64,000 bases of DNA from Paenibacillus kyungheensis (GTDB lineage: Bacteria; Bacillota; Bacilli; Paenibacillales; Paenibacillaceae), in contig NZ_CP117416.1 of NCBI RefSeq assembly GCF_028606985.1, forward strand, positions 3,572,001-3,636,000, in the 5' to 3' direction. Positions within the stretch are counted from its first letter, which is position 1; the number at the start of each line of letters is the position of its first letter. The notes under the pieces were generated by a model. The model saw only the letters and a list, made by a program, of their open reading frames with translations. It did not search any database and was not told the origin of the DNA. Positions 1 through 11,919 of this stretch are shown here, piece by piece. The position numbers were made by a program, and so were the translations under genes.

Positions 1-1956
1 TGCAAGGTTAATCGCTGTTTGTCCACCGAACTGTACGATAACTCCGATCGGATTCTCCTGTTCGATAACATTCATAACATCTTCAAAGAACAACGGTTCA
101 AAGTACAGTCGATCCGACGTGTTAAAATCGGTTGAAACCGTCTCAGGGTTGTTATTAATAATAACTGCTTCATAACCGGACTCTTGAATAGCCCATACCG
201 CATGTACAGTTGAATAATCGAACTCTATCCCTTGACCGATACGAATCGGACCCGAACCCAGCACTACGATTTTTTCTTTAGGGCTTTCGATTACTTCATT
301 TTCTGTCTCAAATGTAGAGTAATAATATGGTGTAGTAGCTTCAAATTCTGCGGCACAAGTATCTACCATTTTGAATACAGGCATCATATTATTTTCTTTA
401 CGATATGCACGAATGCTATGTTCGTTATTAAATGGATCTTCTGGATGATTGATATTGCGTAACTCCGCAATCGAGCGATCTGTAAATCCAAGACGCTTCG
501 CCATATATAATGTATCATCGCTTAGTGTATCTTCTGATGAAAGTACAGATTCATATGCGACAATGCGTTCAATTTTATCTAAGAACCACCAGTCAATATT
601 AGTAAGTTGTTGAATCTGTTCTAAGCTGTAGCCGCGGCGGAATGCTTCTGCCACCAAGAATAGACGCTCATCATCTGCTTTTATTAACCGTTCATCTAAT
701 ACACTATCTTCGATATGTTCTGCATCTTTTAGATGAATACGATGAACACCGATTTCAAGCGAACGTACTGCTTTGTGAATCGCTTCTTCAAATGTACGTC
801 CAATCGCCATTACTTCGCCTGTTGCTTTCATCTGTGTACCTAATTTACGGTTAGCACTGATAAATTTATCAAACGGCCAGCGTGGGATTTTAGCCACAAT
901 ATAATCTAGTGTAGGTTCAAAGCAAGCATATGTTTGTCCTGTAACAGGGTTGACGATTTCATCCAATGTATAACCCATTGCAATCTTCGCTGCCATTTTC
1001 GCAATTGGATATCCTGTTGCTTTGGAAGCAAGTGCAGATGAACGACTTACACGTGGATTTACTTCGATCACATAGTATTGATAGCTTTGTGGATCAAGGG
1101 CGAACTGTACGTTACATCCACCTTCAATATTCAGCGCACGAATAATTTTAAGCGATGCAGAGCGTAGCATTTGATATTCACGATCAGAAAGCGTCTGGCT
1201 AGGTGCAACTACGATACTATCGCCGGTATGCACACCTACTGGATCAAAGTTCTCCATGTTGCAGACTACGATACAGTTATCGTTTGCATCACGCATGACT
1301 TCGTACTCGACTTCTTTCATACCTGCGATACTTTTCTCTACCAGACATTGTCCGATCGGGCTATAACGAATACCTGCTTGTACCGTTTCGCGTAATTCTT
1401 CTTCATTGATACAGATACCACCACCTGTACCTCCTAATGTATACGCAGGACGAACAATAATTGGATATCCAATCTCATTTGCAAATGCTAACGATTCTTC
1501 AAGTGTAGTTACGATAACACTATCAGGAACAGGTTGATCCAATTCGCGCATCAAGTCGCGGAATAAGTCACGATCTTCCGCTTTTTCGATCGATTCTAAT
1601 TGAGTTCCTAGCAACTTCACGTTTTCGCTTTCTAGTACTCCTGCACGTGCCAATTCTACAGCCATATTTAAGCCTGTTTGTCCACCCAATGTAGGTAGTA
1701 GACCATCAGGACGTTCTTGACGAATAATTTGAGTGACGAATTCAAGTGTAATAGGCTCGATATAGACTTTATCTGCCATATTCGTATCAGTCATGATTGT
1801 TGCAGGGTTACTGTTGATAAGTACAACTTCTACCCCTTCTTCTTTGAGTGCCTGGCAAGCTTGTGTACCTGCATAGTCAAATTCAGCAGCTTGACCGATA
1901 ACAATAGGTCCGGAACCAATAACGAGTATTTTTTTGAGTTCATTATTTCTAGGCAT
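1..1956 (-). CDS. carB: Carbamoyl-phosphate synthase large subunit, 5' part (C-terminus outside window)
   Basis: Makes carbamoyl phosphate from bicarbonate, ATP and ammonia supplied by CarA, the first step of pyrimidine and arginine synthesis. The reading frame opens at ATG 1956 ([17 protein letters not shown]) and stays open to the window edge, giving about 652 of the usual ~1070 residues. Seen are the first ATP-grasp half with [23 protein letters not shown] and [20 protein letters not shown], then the oligomerisation domain, then the start of the second half, which repeats the opening motif as [18 protein letters not shown]. It follows carA directly and is the most distal pyr gene visible; pyrD, pyrF and pyrE probably lie beyond position 1. 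Control would come from the PyrR attenuator upstream of pyrR. Confidence 0.96.
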   Translation of the reverse strand, partial: MPRNNELKKILVIGSGPIVIGQAAEFDYAGTQACQALKEEGVEVVLINSNPATIMTDTNMADKVYIEPITLEFVTQIIRQERPDGLLPTLGGQTGLNMAVELARAGVLESENVKLLGTQLESIEKAEDRDLFRDLMRELDQPVPDSVIVTTLEESLAFANEIGYPIIVRPAYTLGGTGGGICINEEELRETVQAGIRYSPIGQCLVEKSIAGMKEVEYEVMRDANDNCIVVCNMENFDPVGVHTGDSIVVAPSQTLSDREYQMLRSASLKIIRALNIEGGCNVQFALDPQSYQYYVIEVNPRVSRSSALASKATGYPIAKMAAKIAMGYTLDEIVNPVTGQTYACFEPTLDYIVAKIPRWPFDKFISANRKLGTQMKATGEVMAIGRTFEEAIHKAVRSLEIGVHRIHLKDAEHIEDSVLDERLIKADDERLFLVAEAFRRGYSLEQIQQLTNIDWWFLDKIERIVAYESVLSSEDTLSDDTLYMAKRLGFTDRSIAELRNINHPEDPFNNEHSIRAYRKENNMMPVFKMVDTCAAEFEATTPYYYSTFETENEVIESPKEKIVVLGSGPIRIGQGIEFDYSTVHAVWAIQESGYEAVIINNNPETVSTDFNTSDRLYFEPLFFEDVMNVIEQENPIGVIVQFGGQTAINLA

Positions 1957-1957
1957 A

Positions 1958-3088
1958 TCAGTTAGCTCCTTTCACAGCAGCCATCATTTCGGCTTGACGC
2001 GTTTTTTGAGGGTGTTGTTCTTTATATTCACGAATCATTGTTAAAAATTGATCGAATAGATAGCCGTTATCAAAAGGCCCTGGTGCTGCTTCTGGATGAT
2101 ATTGTACAGAAAATGCTGGATATTTCTTATGCTTCAAGCCTTCAATCGTTTTGTCATTGTTGTTGATATGAGTTACTTCCAGTTCTGTTCCTTCGATTGA
2201 AGCTTCTTTCACTGTATATCCGTGATTTTGTGATGTAATGTAACAACGACCTGTTTGCAAATCTTTGACAGGATGGTTACCACCACGATGTCCGAATTTC
2301 AATTTGTCTGTATCTGCTCCGCAAGCCAAAGCGAACAACTGGTGTCCGAGACAAATACCGAAGATTGGATATTCTCCAAGCAATTCTTCAATTACTTTGA
2401 CAGCAGCCGGTACATCTTTCGGATCTCCTGGACCGTTAGATAATTGAATACCATCTGGATGTAAGCGGCGAATCTGTTCTGCTGTTGTATCTTGAGGTAC
2501 AACAACCACATCGCAACCACGCTGAGACAACTCACGTACAATCCCTGTTTTTGCGCCGTAATCGATAAGCACAATACGTTCTTTTGGACCCGGACTTGTA
2601 TAAATATGAGAAGTTGATGTATGACTTACTTGGTTGGTAGCCGATACGCTACTGTTTAGACGCTCCATCAATTCTTCGGTTGATAATGATCCGCTTGTCA
2701 AAATGCCTCTCATTGTTCCTTGATGACGAATACGACGTGTTAACATGCGTGTGTCGATATCGCTGATTCCGATAATGCCATGTTCGCGTAGCAACTCATC
2801 AATCGTATATTGAGCACGCCAGTTACTAGGTACAGGCTCATGTCGACGAACAACGAATCCATTAATATACGGACGAACTGATTCAAAGTCATCACGGTTA
2901 ATACCATAATTGCCGATCAGCGGATAAGTCATGGTTACGATCTGCCCGCAGTACGAAGGATCAGATAGTACCTCCTGGTAACCGGTGATTCCGGTATTGA
3001 ATACAACTTCTCCAGTGGTTTCGCCTTCTGCTCCGAAACTACGGCCTGTAAATAATGTTCCGTCTTCTAATAACAATTTTGCCTGCAT
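1958..3088 (-). CDS. carA: Carbamoyl-phosphate synthase small (glutaminase) subunit
   Basis: Hydrolyses glutamine and passes ammonia to CarB. The 376-residue length is normal. The N-terminal CPSase domain begins [19 protein letters not shown] and carries [14 protein letters not shown]. The C-terminal class I glutamine amidotransferase has the nucleophile in GICLGHQLF (Cys about 246) and the His/Glu pair in YHPEAAPGP (His 331, Glu 333), so it looks active. The ATG follows a GAGGAG site. One base separates it from carB, implying coupled translation. Its place inside the pyr operon indicates a pyrimidine-linked rather than arginine-specific enzyme. Confidence 0.97.
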   Translation of the reverse strand: MQAKLLLEDGTLFTGRSFGAEGETTGEVVFNTGITGYQEVLSDPSYCGQIVTMTYPLIGNYGINRDDFESVRPYINGFVVRRHEPVPSNWRAQYTIDELLREHGIIGISDIDTRMLTRRIRHQGTMRGILTSGSLSTEELMERLNSSVSATNQVSHTSTSHIYTSPGPKERIVLIDYGAKTGIVRELSQRGCDVVVVPQDTTAEQIRRLHPDGIQLSNGPGDPKDVPAAVKVIEELLGEYPIFGICLGHQLFALACGADTDKLKFGHRGGNHPVKDLQTGRCYITSQNHGYTVKEASIEGTELEVTHINNNDKTIEGLKHKKYPAFSVQYHPEAAPGPFDNGYLFDQFLTMIREYKEQHPQKTRQAEMMAAVKGAN

Positions 3089-3161
3089 CCCGTTTCACTC
3101 CTCTATCTATCTTAAAAGTTAGTTATATTCAAATGAATATTTTTATCATTTTTTAGTATAT

Positions 3162-4487
3162 TTATGCTTTGGAAGCCGTAGCTTCCTGCGACCACACGAC
3201 TTGACCGTCTACGATCGTTGTCTGTGGCCAACCTTGTAATGTCCAGTTGGTAAATGGGGTATTTTTTCCTTTTGTTGCAAATGTAGCTGGATCGACCGTT
3301 TGCTTTGTTTCCAGATCGATTAATGTGATATCTGCTGGAGCCCCTTGTTCTAAGCGCCCTGTTGCCAAACGGAATACTTTAGCTGGATCAGATGTCATCC
3401 GATCTACAAGCATTTGTAATGTCCAGCGTCCTGTTTGGACGAATTTGGTATATAGCAATGGAAATGCGGTTTCGAATCCAACGATACCAAACGGTGCTAA
3501 TTCCATTCCTTTTGCTTTTTCTTCTTCACTATGAGGGGCATGATCGGTCACAATGATATCGATCGTTCCATCTTCTAGTGCTTCAATACAAGCTTCTACA
3601 TCACGTGGTGTACGTAGAGGTGGATTCATTTTCCAATTCGCATCCATACCCGGAATATCTTCATCGGATAAGATTAAATGATGCGGGCATACCTCAGCAG
3701 TTACTTTGATACCAATCGATTTGGCTAAGCGAATCAATCGAATCGATTGCTCTGTACTCACATGACACACATGATAATGAACTCCTGTTGCTTCTGCTAG
3801 TAAAATGTCGCGTCCTACATGGATTGCTTCCGATTCATTAGGAATCCCTTTCAGACCATGTTTGCGAGCAAATTCGCCTTCACTTACAGCCGCTCCTACC
3901 ACCAGTGAATCATCTTCGCAGTGTGCAATAACCGGCATATCCATCGATGCTGCAAGCGCCATTGCATTTTTCATCATTTGTGCATTTTGTACGCCTACAC
4001 CATCATCTGTGAATCCGATAGCTCCAGCTGCTTTGAGTGCTGCAAAATTGGTTAATTCCCGTCCTAACTCGTTGACTGTGATGGCTGCATAAGGCAGTAC
4101 TTTGACGCTCCCTGCTTCTGCTGCTTTGTCCAGTACCAATTTCACTACATCGGCATTGTCTGTAACCGGTCGTGTATTTGGCATACAAGCGATAGTTGTG
4201 AATCCACCTTTTGCCGCTGAAGCTGTTCCGGTAGCAATCGTTTCTTTATGTTCAAAACCAGGCTCTCGTAAATGTACATGCATATCGATCAATCCTGGCG
4301 TAACTAACTTGCCGGTTGCATCAATCTCTGTTATTTCTTGTCCTGCTCCATATTGTTGAAGCAATTCTGCTGTATTTTGATCTCCTGCAAAAATGTGTTC
4401 AATCTGACTGCCTTCTACCCATATATGTTTGATTTCCAGTTCATTTTGTCCGTTCAATACGTTTGCGTTTTTAATAAAAAGTGTCAT
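3162..4487 (-). CDS. pyrC: Dihydroorotase (class I type)
   Basis: Cyclises carbamoyl aspartate to dihydroorotate, the third pyrimidine step. The 441-residue protein has the amidohydrolase metal motif DMHVHLREPG (His 70 and 72), the CMPNTRP segment that follows the carboxylated-lysine region, AHCED, and the catalytic TDHAPH near residue 310. This is the longer Bacillus-type enzyme rather than the short E. coli type. The start follows a GGAGG site (CGGAGGTTAACA-ATG). It lies between pyrB and carA; 73 gene-free bases before carA show no terminator, so one operon is likely. Confidence 0.97.
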   Translation of the reverse strand: MTLFIKNANVLNGQNELEIKHIWVEGSQIEHIFAGDQNTAELLQQYGAGQEITEIDATGKLVTPGLIDMHVHLREPGFEHKETIATGTASAAKGGFTTIACMPNTRPVTDNADVVKLVLDKAAEAGSVKVLPYAAITVNELGRELTNFAALKAAGAIGFTDDGVGVQNAQMMKNAMALAASMDMPVIAHCEDDSLVVGAAVSEGEFARKHGLKGIPNESEAIHVGRDILLAEATGVHYHVCHVSTEQSIRLIRLAKSIGIKVTAEVCPHHLILSDEDIPGMDANWKMNPPLRTPRDVEACIEALEDGTIDIIVTDHAPHSEEEKAKGMELAPFGIVGFETAFPLLYTKFVQTGRWTLQMLVDRMTSDPAKVFRLATGRLEQGAPADITLIDLETKQTVDPATFATKGKNTPFTNWTLQGWPQTTIVDGQVVWSQEATASKA

Positions 4488-4526
4488 TGTTAACCTCCGA
4501 AATTGTATTGTTGATTATCGTAGTGC

Positions 4527-6146
<1,620 letters not shown>

Positions 6147-6244
6147 GTAGTCATAGACACACGTCATGACAGTCATACTCAGACGCACTGTAGTATGCAC
6201 CACTCCACACAGAGGGTGTCCTACAGTGAACATCGTTCACGTTA

Positions 6245-6270
6245 CCTTGCCAGTCTCACGGGACTGAATT
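6245..6270 (-). promoter_or_regulatory. PyrR-binding anti-antiterminator hairpin
   Basis: The minus strand reads TTCAGTCCCGTGAGACTGG then CAAGG, closely resembling the conserved PyrR-binding loop of Bacillus pyr leaders (TTCAGTCCAGAGAGGCTG type). CAGTC/GACTG closes the hairpin. The trailing GGCAAGG can instead pair with the terminator 5' arm, so the two structures are mutually exclusive. Protein binding is inferred from this similarity and from pyrR being the next gene. Confidence 0.85.
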
Positions 6271-6295
6271 AAAGGTGCTTATTCATCTGAAATGA

Positions 6296-6324
6296 ATTAT
6301 GACAGAAACAACAGTACCTGTCAA
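6296..6324 (-). promoter_or_regulatory. pyr operon promoter
   Basis: The minus strand has a consensus -35 TTGACA (plus 6319-6324), a 17-base spacer and -10 CATAAT (6296-6301). Transcription would start near 6289 and run through the PyrR loop and attenuator into pyrR. Confidence 0.82.
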
Positions 6325-6329
6325 CCGCA

Positions 6330-6540
6330 CAACTTACCGTGGGATGATGAAGAAATGATTATATAGTTGTAAAAGAATAGTTATACTTTGTTTCAATAAT
6401 CATAATTATACAATATATACGAATAAATATCCACAATTATAAGTAAATATATCATTATTATCATTTTTTATTCATAAATTATTCATAGCGATCAACTTTA
6501 CGAATATAAATATTCGCTCTTTTACATATGGGTAGATATA
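6330..6540. other. Gene-free AT-rich stretch between the rluD terminator and pyr promoter
   Basis: About 210 bases, very rich in A and T with many TATA-like runs, between the pseudouridine synthase terminator (6541-6576) and the pyr promoter. I see no convincing reading frame, repeat or RNA structure in it. It may hold upstream promoter elements for the pyr operon. Confidence 0.6.
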
Positions 6541-6576
6541 AAAAAAGAAGCCAATCTGAATATCAGACTGACTTCT
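6541..6576 (-). terminator. Terminator after the RluD-family gene
   Basis: The minus strand forms AGAAGTCAGTCTG / CAGATTGGCTTCT around a 5-base loop, followed by at least six T. It sits 17 bases past the stop of the pseudouridine synthase gene and closes the lspA operon. Confidence 0.88.
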
Positions 6577-6592
6577 AAAATAAAAATGCTTA

Positions 6593-7633
6593 TTAACGAT
6601 TACGCAATGACAACAATACTTGTTCCAGATCATCAGGGATAGGTGCTTGAAATTCTAAATATTCCCCTGTAGTCGGATGAACAAAACCAAGTACAGCCGC
6701 ATGCAGAGCTTGTCCATCTAGTGTAGAAGCTTTGGCTCTTACACGTCCATACATTGGATCAGCAACTAACGGATGATCGATAAATTTCATATGCACACGT
6801 ATTTGGTGAGTACGTCCTGTCTCAAGACGAAGCTCTACTAATGAAAAATCACCAAAACGCTCTGTCACTACAAAATGAGTAACAGCATGCTTACTATTCT
6901 TCTCGGTAACGGTAAACATTTTACGATTTTGGCTAGAGCGACCAATCGGTGCATCAATAGTGCCTTGATCATGTTCTATATTACCATGAACCAGTGCAAT
7001 ATATTTACGGGTAACGGTATGATTTTTGAGCTGTTCCGATAATGAAGCATGCGCTTTATCATTTTTGGCAGCCATCAATAATCCAGTTGTGTCTTTATCA
7101 ATACGATGCACAATACCTGGACGCACTTCGCCATTAATACCTGATAAGTCTTTGCAATGATACATCAAAGCATTAACCAACGTATCAGAAGAATGACCGA
7201 CTGCTGGATGAACAACCATACCACGAGGCTTATTAATTACGATTACATCTGAATCTTCATAGACGATCTCAAGCGGAATATCTTGTGCTTCGATTTCTAC
7301 AGTAGATAGACTAGGAAGTTGAACAACAACCTGTTCATTTTCTATCAATTTATGATTAGCTTTGATTACTTTGCCATCTACTGTGACTAAGCCATCGGTT
7401 ATCCACTGTTGTACTTGAGAACGTGAGAAACCTTCTGGTAATAAATCAGTAATATATTTATCGATACGTGTTTTAGCATCTTCTGCATCAATCGTCCATT
7501 CCATCACTTGAACAGCACCGATCTCTGTCTCATCTTCGCCTGTTTCTTCCACATGTTCTAGATCAGGTAATTCTTGCTCTACCCAGTCTTTATCTTGAAC
7601 TTCATTCATCTCTGATTTGTCTTGCTTACTCAC
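6593..7633 (-). CDS. rluD: RluD-family 23S rRNA pseudouridine synthase
   Basis: Converts uridines in structured RNA, probably 23S rRNA, to pseudouridine. After an acidic N-terminal extension of about 45 residues come an S4 RNA-binding domain (TRIDKYITDLL ... VTVDGKVIK) and the catalytic domain with HRIDKDTTGLL (catalytic Asp about 179), GRTHQIRVHM and HPLVADPMYG. At 346 residues it is about 40 longer than B. subtilis YlyB because of that extension, which is rich in Asp and Glu. The start is GTG, overlapping the lspA stop by one base (TAGTG), behind a GAGGAG site. The exact target uridines cannot be told from sequence. Confidence 0.92.
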   Translation of the reverse strand: MSKQDKSEMNEVQDKDWVEQELPDLEHVEETGEDETEIGAVQVMEWTIDAEDAKTRIDKYITDLLPEGFSRSQVQQWITDGLVTVDGKVIKANHKLIENEQVVVQLPSLSTVEIEAQDIPLEIVYEDSDVIVINKPRGMVVHPAVGHSSDTLVNALMYHCKDLSGINGEVRPGIVHRIDKDTTGLLMAAKNDKAHASLSEQLKNHTVTRKYIALVHGNIEHDQGTIDAPIGRSSQNRKMFTVTEKNSKHAVTHFVVTERFGDFSLVELRLETGRTHQIRVHMKFIDHPLVADPMYGRVRAKASTLDGQALHAAVLGFVHPTTGEYLEFQAPIPDDLEQVLLSLRNR

Positions 7634-8124
7634 TAAACATTCTCCTCTTCATGACCGGCAGTTTGTTTCTTCTGACGGCTCATATCCAGCAGTGCGTCTA
7701 TGATAATCAATGCAACCCCGACTACAATACAAGAATCAGCTACATTGAAAATCGGAAACGTATAACTGCCAAAGTTAAATTGTAAAAAGTCCACTACTTC
7801 ACCCATACGTGCACGATCAATAAAGTTACCAATCGCTCCACCCAAAACAAGTGATAAAGCAACAGGCAATAATTTATCCGGTTGTGATTTCACTTTTTGG
7901 ATATACCATATAATCGCAACAACGACTATTAACGTAATCACGACAAAAAACCAACGTTGATTTTGCAAAATACCAAAAGCAGCGCCTTGATTACGGTGGG
8001 AAGTAATCAAAAAGAAATTGCCGATCACTGAAATCTGATCTCCTCGTTCCATTCCAGTAGCGATCCAGTATTTGGTTAACTGATCTACAATAATCGCTAT
8101 AATTGCAATCACATAATATATCAC
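7633..8124 (-). CDS. lspA: Lipoprotein signal peptidase II
   Basis: Membrane aspartyl protease that cleaves prolipoprotein signal peptides, for example that of the OppA lipoprotein in this window. The frame extends up to ATG 8157, but a GGTGGAGG site lies six bases before GTG 8124, giving MIYYVIAIIAIIVDQLTKYW, the usual LspA opening, and 163 residues. Four hydrophobic segments and the catalytic-Asp motifs GAIGNFIDR and FNVADSCI are present. It is the first gene of a two-gene operon with the pseudouridine synthase, a common Bacillales pairing. Confidence 0.93.
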   Translation of the reverse strand: MIYYVIAIIAIIVDQLTKYWIATGMERGDQISVIGNFFLITSHRNQGAAFGILQNQRWFFVVITLIVVVAIIWYIQKVKSQPDKLLPVALSLVLGGAIGNFIDRARMGEVVDFLQFNFGSYTFPIFNVADSCIVVGVALIIIDALLDMSRQKKQTAGHEEENV

Positions 8125-8196
8125 AATAATCCTCCACCCTATAGATATCTCGTCCATATGCTTAGTACGATAACCTCACTAAACATAGCTTTGTTT

Positions 8197-8226
8197 ATTG
8201 TAGCACAGCCTAGAATCAGTCGTCTA
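8197..8226 (-). promoter_or_regulatory. Probable lspA promoter with extended -10
   Basis: The minus strand has TGC-TACAAT, an extended -10 element (TACAAT at plus 8197-8202), with a weaker TAGACG 18 bases upstream. It lies about 75 bases before the lspA start and below the ileS terminator, so lspA appears to have its own promoter. Confidence 0.5.
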
Positions 8227-8243
8227 TTGAGAACCTTTATAAT

Positions 8244-8296
8244 AAAAAAACATGGGTATGATCTTCCTACTATAAAAGTAGATAGATCATACCCAT
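8244..8296 (-). terminator. ileS terminator
   Basis: A long hairpin on the minus strand, CATGGGTATGATCT pairing with AGATCATACCCATG, is followed by seven T. It lies 46 bases past the ileS stop. Confidence 0.92.
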
Positions 8297-8341
8297 GCTT
8301 ATGTTAGATCAGATATATGATCTGCTTCATCCTGTCTTTTT

Positions 8342-11300
8342 TTACGAAATACGGATACCTACATTTTGTCCCATCAATTCAACTTGTTCCATGCCTTCTT
8401 CAGTAGCAAATGCTACATCGTTAACCAATACATTTTCACGTAATACATGATCAAATGTTTGGATTGCTTGACGAAGATCATCGTTCACAGACAACGTTAA
8501 ATTCACGTATTTTTCGATAGGTAGATCTAATTTTTTACGATAGTCTTGAACCGCACGTACAATCTCACGTACCCATCCTTCTTGCTCTAGTTCAGGTGTT
8601 ACATCTGTATTGAGTGCCACTGTTAGACCATACCCTGAAGCAGAAGCAAATCCAGACTTCGCTTTTTTCTCTACTAATAATTCTTCATTCGTCACTTGTA
8701 GCTCTTCGCCTTCTGGTGAAAGAATATGCAAGAATCCATCTTCAACCACTTTACGTGTTTCTTCTACAGACATGCCTTTAAAGAAGTTTTGCAAGAAGCC
8801 TACATTTTTACCGTATTTTTTACCGGCTACTTTAAGATTTAATTTCAATGTAAAGTCTACAAATCCAGAATCATCGGTTTCGGTATGAATACCTTTCACG
8901 TTGATCTCGTCTTTGATGATTGATTCATAGCTGGTCAAATCAAAATCTTTGTCCAGCGAAACGATCAATTCAGATAAAGGTTGACGTGTTTTGAGACCTG
9001 TCTCATTACGTACATTACGTGCTAGTTCGACAATGCGACGAGCTGTTTCCATATCGCGTTCTAGCTCAAGATCGATCAAGTCTTCATTGGCAACAGGATA
9101 ATCATCCATATGCACACTTTCGCCACTGCTGAGGTTAAGATAGATATCTTCCGCTAACATTGGTGTAAATGGTGCAATCAATTTAGCTGTCGTTAATAGG
9201 ACTTCCGTTAAAGTACGGTAAGCATCTAATTTGTCTTCTGTTAGACCACTACCCCAGAAACGGTCACGCGAGCGACGGATATACCAGTTACTCAATTCAT
9301 CTACAAAAGCTTCGATCGCTTTAGAAGCATTTAAGAAATCATTTACAGCAAGCCCTTTTTCAACTTGCTTGATCAAACTGTTCAGACGAGACAGAATCCA
9401 ACGATCCAACTTATGCTCTGACGGTTGGAAAGGATGTTCTGCTGGATCGAATCCATCAATCGTTGCATACAATGTCATAAATGCATGTGTATTTACAAGT
9501 GTATCCACCATTTTGGATTTCGCTTCACCTACGATACCTTTGGAGAAACGTTTACTGTTCCATGGCGCACTATCAGATAGCAATGCCCAACGGAAAGCAT
9601 CTGTTCCATATTCATCAATGACTTCCCACGGATCGATTACATTTCCTTTAGACTTGGACATTTTCTGTCCTTGTTCATCCAATACATGACCTGTCGCCAT
9701 AACTGCTTTGTAAGGAGCTTTACCTGTGATTAATGTAGATACCGCAAGTAGACTGTAGAACCAACCACGGGTCTGATCGATACCTTCACAGATCATATCT
9801 GCCGGGAATTGCTCTTGGAATGTATCTTGATTTTCAAAAGGATAATGCTGTTGCGCAAATGGCATTGATCCACTATCAAACCATACATCGATCACTTCCG
9901 GTGTACGGAACATCTCATATTGACCACATGAACTACGTACTTTGATATCATCTACATATGGTTTGTGTAGTTCGATATTTTCAGGCACATCACCAATCGC
10001 GCGCGCGCGAAGTTCTGCAATACTGTGCGGTGCAAACTGTTCACCTGTTTCTGCACATACCCATACATTAAGCGGTGTACCCCAATAACGATCACGACTA
10101 ATATTCCAGTCCACCAAGTCTTCCAAAAATTTACCAAAACGTCCATCACGGATATGACCTGGATACCAATCTACTTCTTTATTGTTAGCGATCAATTGTT
10201 CTTTAACGGCTGTCGTCTGGATAAACCAGCTATCCATTGCATAGTATAATAGTGGTGTGTCACAACGCCAGCAGAATGGATACGTATGCTCATATCTTTC
10301 TTTGCTGAACAAACGATCTTTTTCAGACAACAAACGCACGATATCGATATCGCAATCTTTTACAAAACGACCTGCAAAATCAGTCACTTCAGCTACAAAT
10401 TTACCTTCTAGATCTACCATATTCACAAAACTAATACCATTTTCACGACATACACGGTAATCATCTTCACCATGTGCTGGCGCCATATGAACAATACCTG
10501 TACCACTTGCATCGGTAACAAAGTCTGCTCCTAGAATGATGTTCGCTTTTTCTGCTGTAAAATAGTTAAATGGCGGAGCATACGTTTTTCCTACTAATTC
10601 TGCACCTTTTAATGTGCTCAGTACTTCGTATTCGCCCTTACCATCTTTCATAACATCGTCTACCAGATTTTTGGCAACGATATATACACTTCCATCTTGA
10701 CTTACACGTACATAATCCATATCTGGATTAACTGCTAAAGCAACGTGAGAAGGCAATGTCCATGGTGTTGTTGTCCAAGCAAGAACATATTCACCACTGT
10801 CATCAAGCTTGAATTTCGCTGTTGCGCTCAAATCTTTGACATCTTTGTATCCTTGAGCGACTTCATGTGAACTCAGTGTTGTCTGACAATCAGGGCAATA
10901 TGGACTTACACGGTGTCCACGATACAATAGACCTTTATCATGAATTGTCGCAAGATTGTTCCACACACTTTCGATATAGTTATTTTCAAGCGTTACATAT
11001 GGATGATCTAGATCAGTCCAATATCCAATCCCAGACGTAAGATCACGCCATTGTTGCTCATATTCGAATACACTTGCTTTACATTCTTGAATAAATTTCT
11101 CTACACCATACTCTTCAATTTCATGTTTGTGAGAGATTCCTAATTTTTTCTGAACACCTAGTTCAACAGGAAGACCATGTGTATCCCATCCTGCTTTACG
11201 AACAACACGGTATCCTTTCATCGTCTGATAACGACCGACAAAATCTTTGATGACACGTCCCAAAACGTGACCGATATGTGGCTTACCATTTGCTGTTGGT

Positions 11301-11437
11301 GGACCTTCATAAAAAACGAAGTTAGGCTTACCTTCCCGATTCTGAATCGAACGTTGGAATGTATTTTCCTCATTCCATTTATTTAAAATCCGTAAATCCC
11401 GTGTGCGTGCTTTTTCTTTGACATCGACTCTTTGCAT
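8342..11437 (-). CDS. ileS: Isoleucyl-tRNA synthetase, type 2 (eukaryote-like) form
   Basis: Charges tRNA-Ile. Class I motifs are GPPTANGKPHIGHVLG near residue 45 and QKMSKSKGNVIDP near 610, with the editing (CP1) domain between, including AWTTTPWTLPSH. The length (1031 residues from ATG 11437, 1038 from ATG 11458) and the wording KAGWDTHGLPVELGVQKKLG and VSPYCPDCQTTLSSHEVAQG fit the IleS2/eukaryote-like subgroup better than the ~920-residue B. subtilis IleS1, and I see no C-terminal zinc finger. ATG 11437 follows GGGGAAGGAT at some distance and ATG 11458 lacks a ribosome site. The gene is controlled by the T-box directly upstream. IleS2 enzymes are known for low mupirocin sensitivity; that trait here is an inference. 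Confidence 0.95.
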   Translation of the reverse strand: MQRVDVKEKARTRDLRILNKWNEENTFQRSIQNREGKPNFVFYEGPPTANGKPHIGHVLGRVIKDFVGRYQTMKGYRVVRKAGWDTHGLPVELGVQKKLGISHKHEIEEYGVEKFIQECKASVFEYEQQWRDLTSGIGYWTDLDHPYVTLENNYIESVWNNLATIHDKGLLYRGHRVSPYCPDCQTTLSSHEVAQGYKDVKDLSATAKFKLDDSGEYVLAWTTTPWTLPSHVALAVNPDMDYVRVSQDGSVYIVAKNLVDDVMKDGKGEYEVLSTLKGAELVGKTYAPPFNYFTAEKANIILGADFVTDASGTGIVHMAPAHGEDDYRVCRENGISFVNMVDLEGKFVAEVTDFAGRFVKDCDIDIVRLLSEKDRLFSKERYEHTYPFCWRCDTPLLYYAMDSWFIQTTAVKEQLIANNKEVDWYPGHIRDGRFGKFLEDLVDWNISRDRYWGTPLNVWVCAETGEQFAPHSIAELRARAIGDVPENIELHKPYVDDIKVRSSCGQYEMFRTPEVIDVWFDSGSMPFAQQHYPFENQDTFQEQFPADMICEGIDQTRGWFYSLLAVSTLITGKAPYKAVMATGHVLDEQGQKMSKSKGNVIDPWEVIDEYGTDAFRWALLSDSAPWNSKRFSKGIVGEAKSKMVDTLVNTHAFMTLYATIDGFDPAEHPFQPSEHKLDRWILSRLNSLIKQVEKGLAVNDFLNASKAIEAFVDELSNWYIRRSRDRFWGSGLTEDKLDAYRTLTEVLLTTAKLIAPFTPMLAEDIYLNLSSGESVHMDDYPVANEDLIDLELERDMETARRIVELARNVRNETGLKTRQPLSELIVSLDKDFDLTSYESIIKDEINVKGIHTETDDSGFVDFTLKLNLKVAGKKYGKNVGFLQNFFKGMSVEETRKVVEDGFLHILSPEGEELQVTNEELLVEKKAKSGFASASGYGLTVALNTDVTPELEQEGWVREIVRAVQDYRKKLDLPIEKYVNLTLSVNDDLRQAIQTFDHVLRENVLVNDVAFATEEGMEQVELMGQNVGIRIS

Positions 11438-11502
11438 GATTTTGTCATCCTTCCCCATCTATTAATATCGAATGCACTCTAACTATCCCGTATGAAAACA
11501 TC

Positions 11503-11823
11503 AAAAAACCCCATCCCATAAAAGGGACGAGGTTGCTCGCGTTACCACCCTTGTTTCACTTCGACCTTTATACATCTATACAAACTAAAATCCAGTATTT
11601 CTACTGTTTTTGTCTGTATTCAGGTGAAGTGACACCTTAGATCCGCACAAATGATGCGGTGCCTCTGTAACGGTTGGCACTCCGGCTTGGCTTACTTGAT
11701 GCTCGTTCAGCCTCGCTTCTCCAGGGGGATATTCAATCATACGATGTTCATTGGCTTGCACCAACCGCCAACTCTCTGTGAACACAATGTATGATTTACT
11801 GACCCTATCAATGAATGTTGATG
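11503..11823 (-). promoter_or_regulatory. T-box riboswitch leader of ileS
   Basis: The minus strand carries the T-box sequence AAGGGTGGTAACGCG (plus 11538-11552), followed by a terminator with stem CCTCGTCCC / GGGATGGGG and TTTTTT (11503-11532). Further upstream AGAGAGTTGGCGG fits the base of stem I, and GAATATCCCC (plus 11724-11733) offers ATC, an Ile codon, as the likely specifier. Uncharged tRNA-Ile would bind and promote readthrough into ileS. A possible promoter TTCAAT-17-TATAAA lies at 11830-11858. An apparent 66-codon frame inside is only a by-product. Confidence 0.9.
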
Positions 11824-11919
11824 TTCATATTTATATTCGTCTACACGAATCAATTGAAATAAAGTTATAGAATATTTATAGCGCTTTAGACTATAAATGT
11901 CAACTTAGAACCCTTAATC

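Noticed and set aside
8125-8157. ATG 8157 as the lspA start
   Set aside because: It has no ribosome site, whereas GTG 8124 follows GGTGGAGG and gives the usual LspA N-terminus.
11585-11785. 66-codon minus-strand frame upstream of ileS
   Set aside because: It lies wholly inside the T-box leader; the conserved RNA elements explain the sequence.
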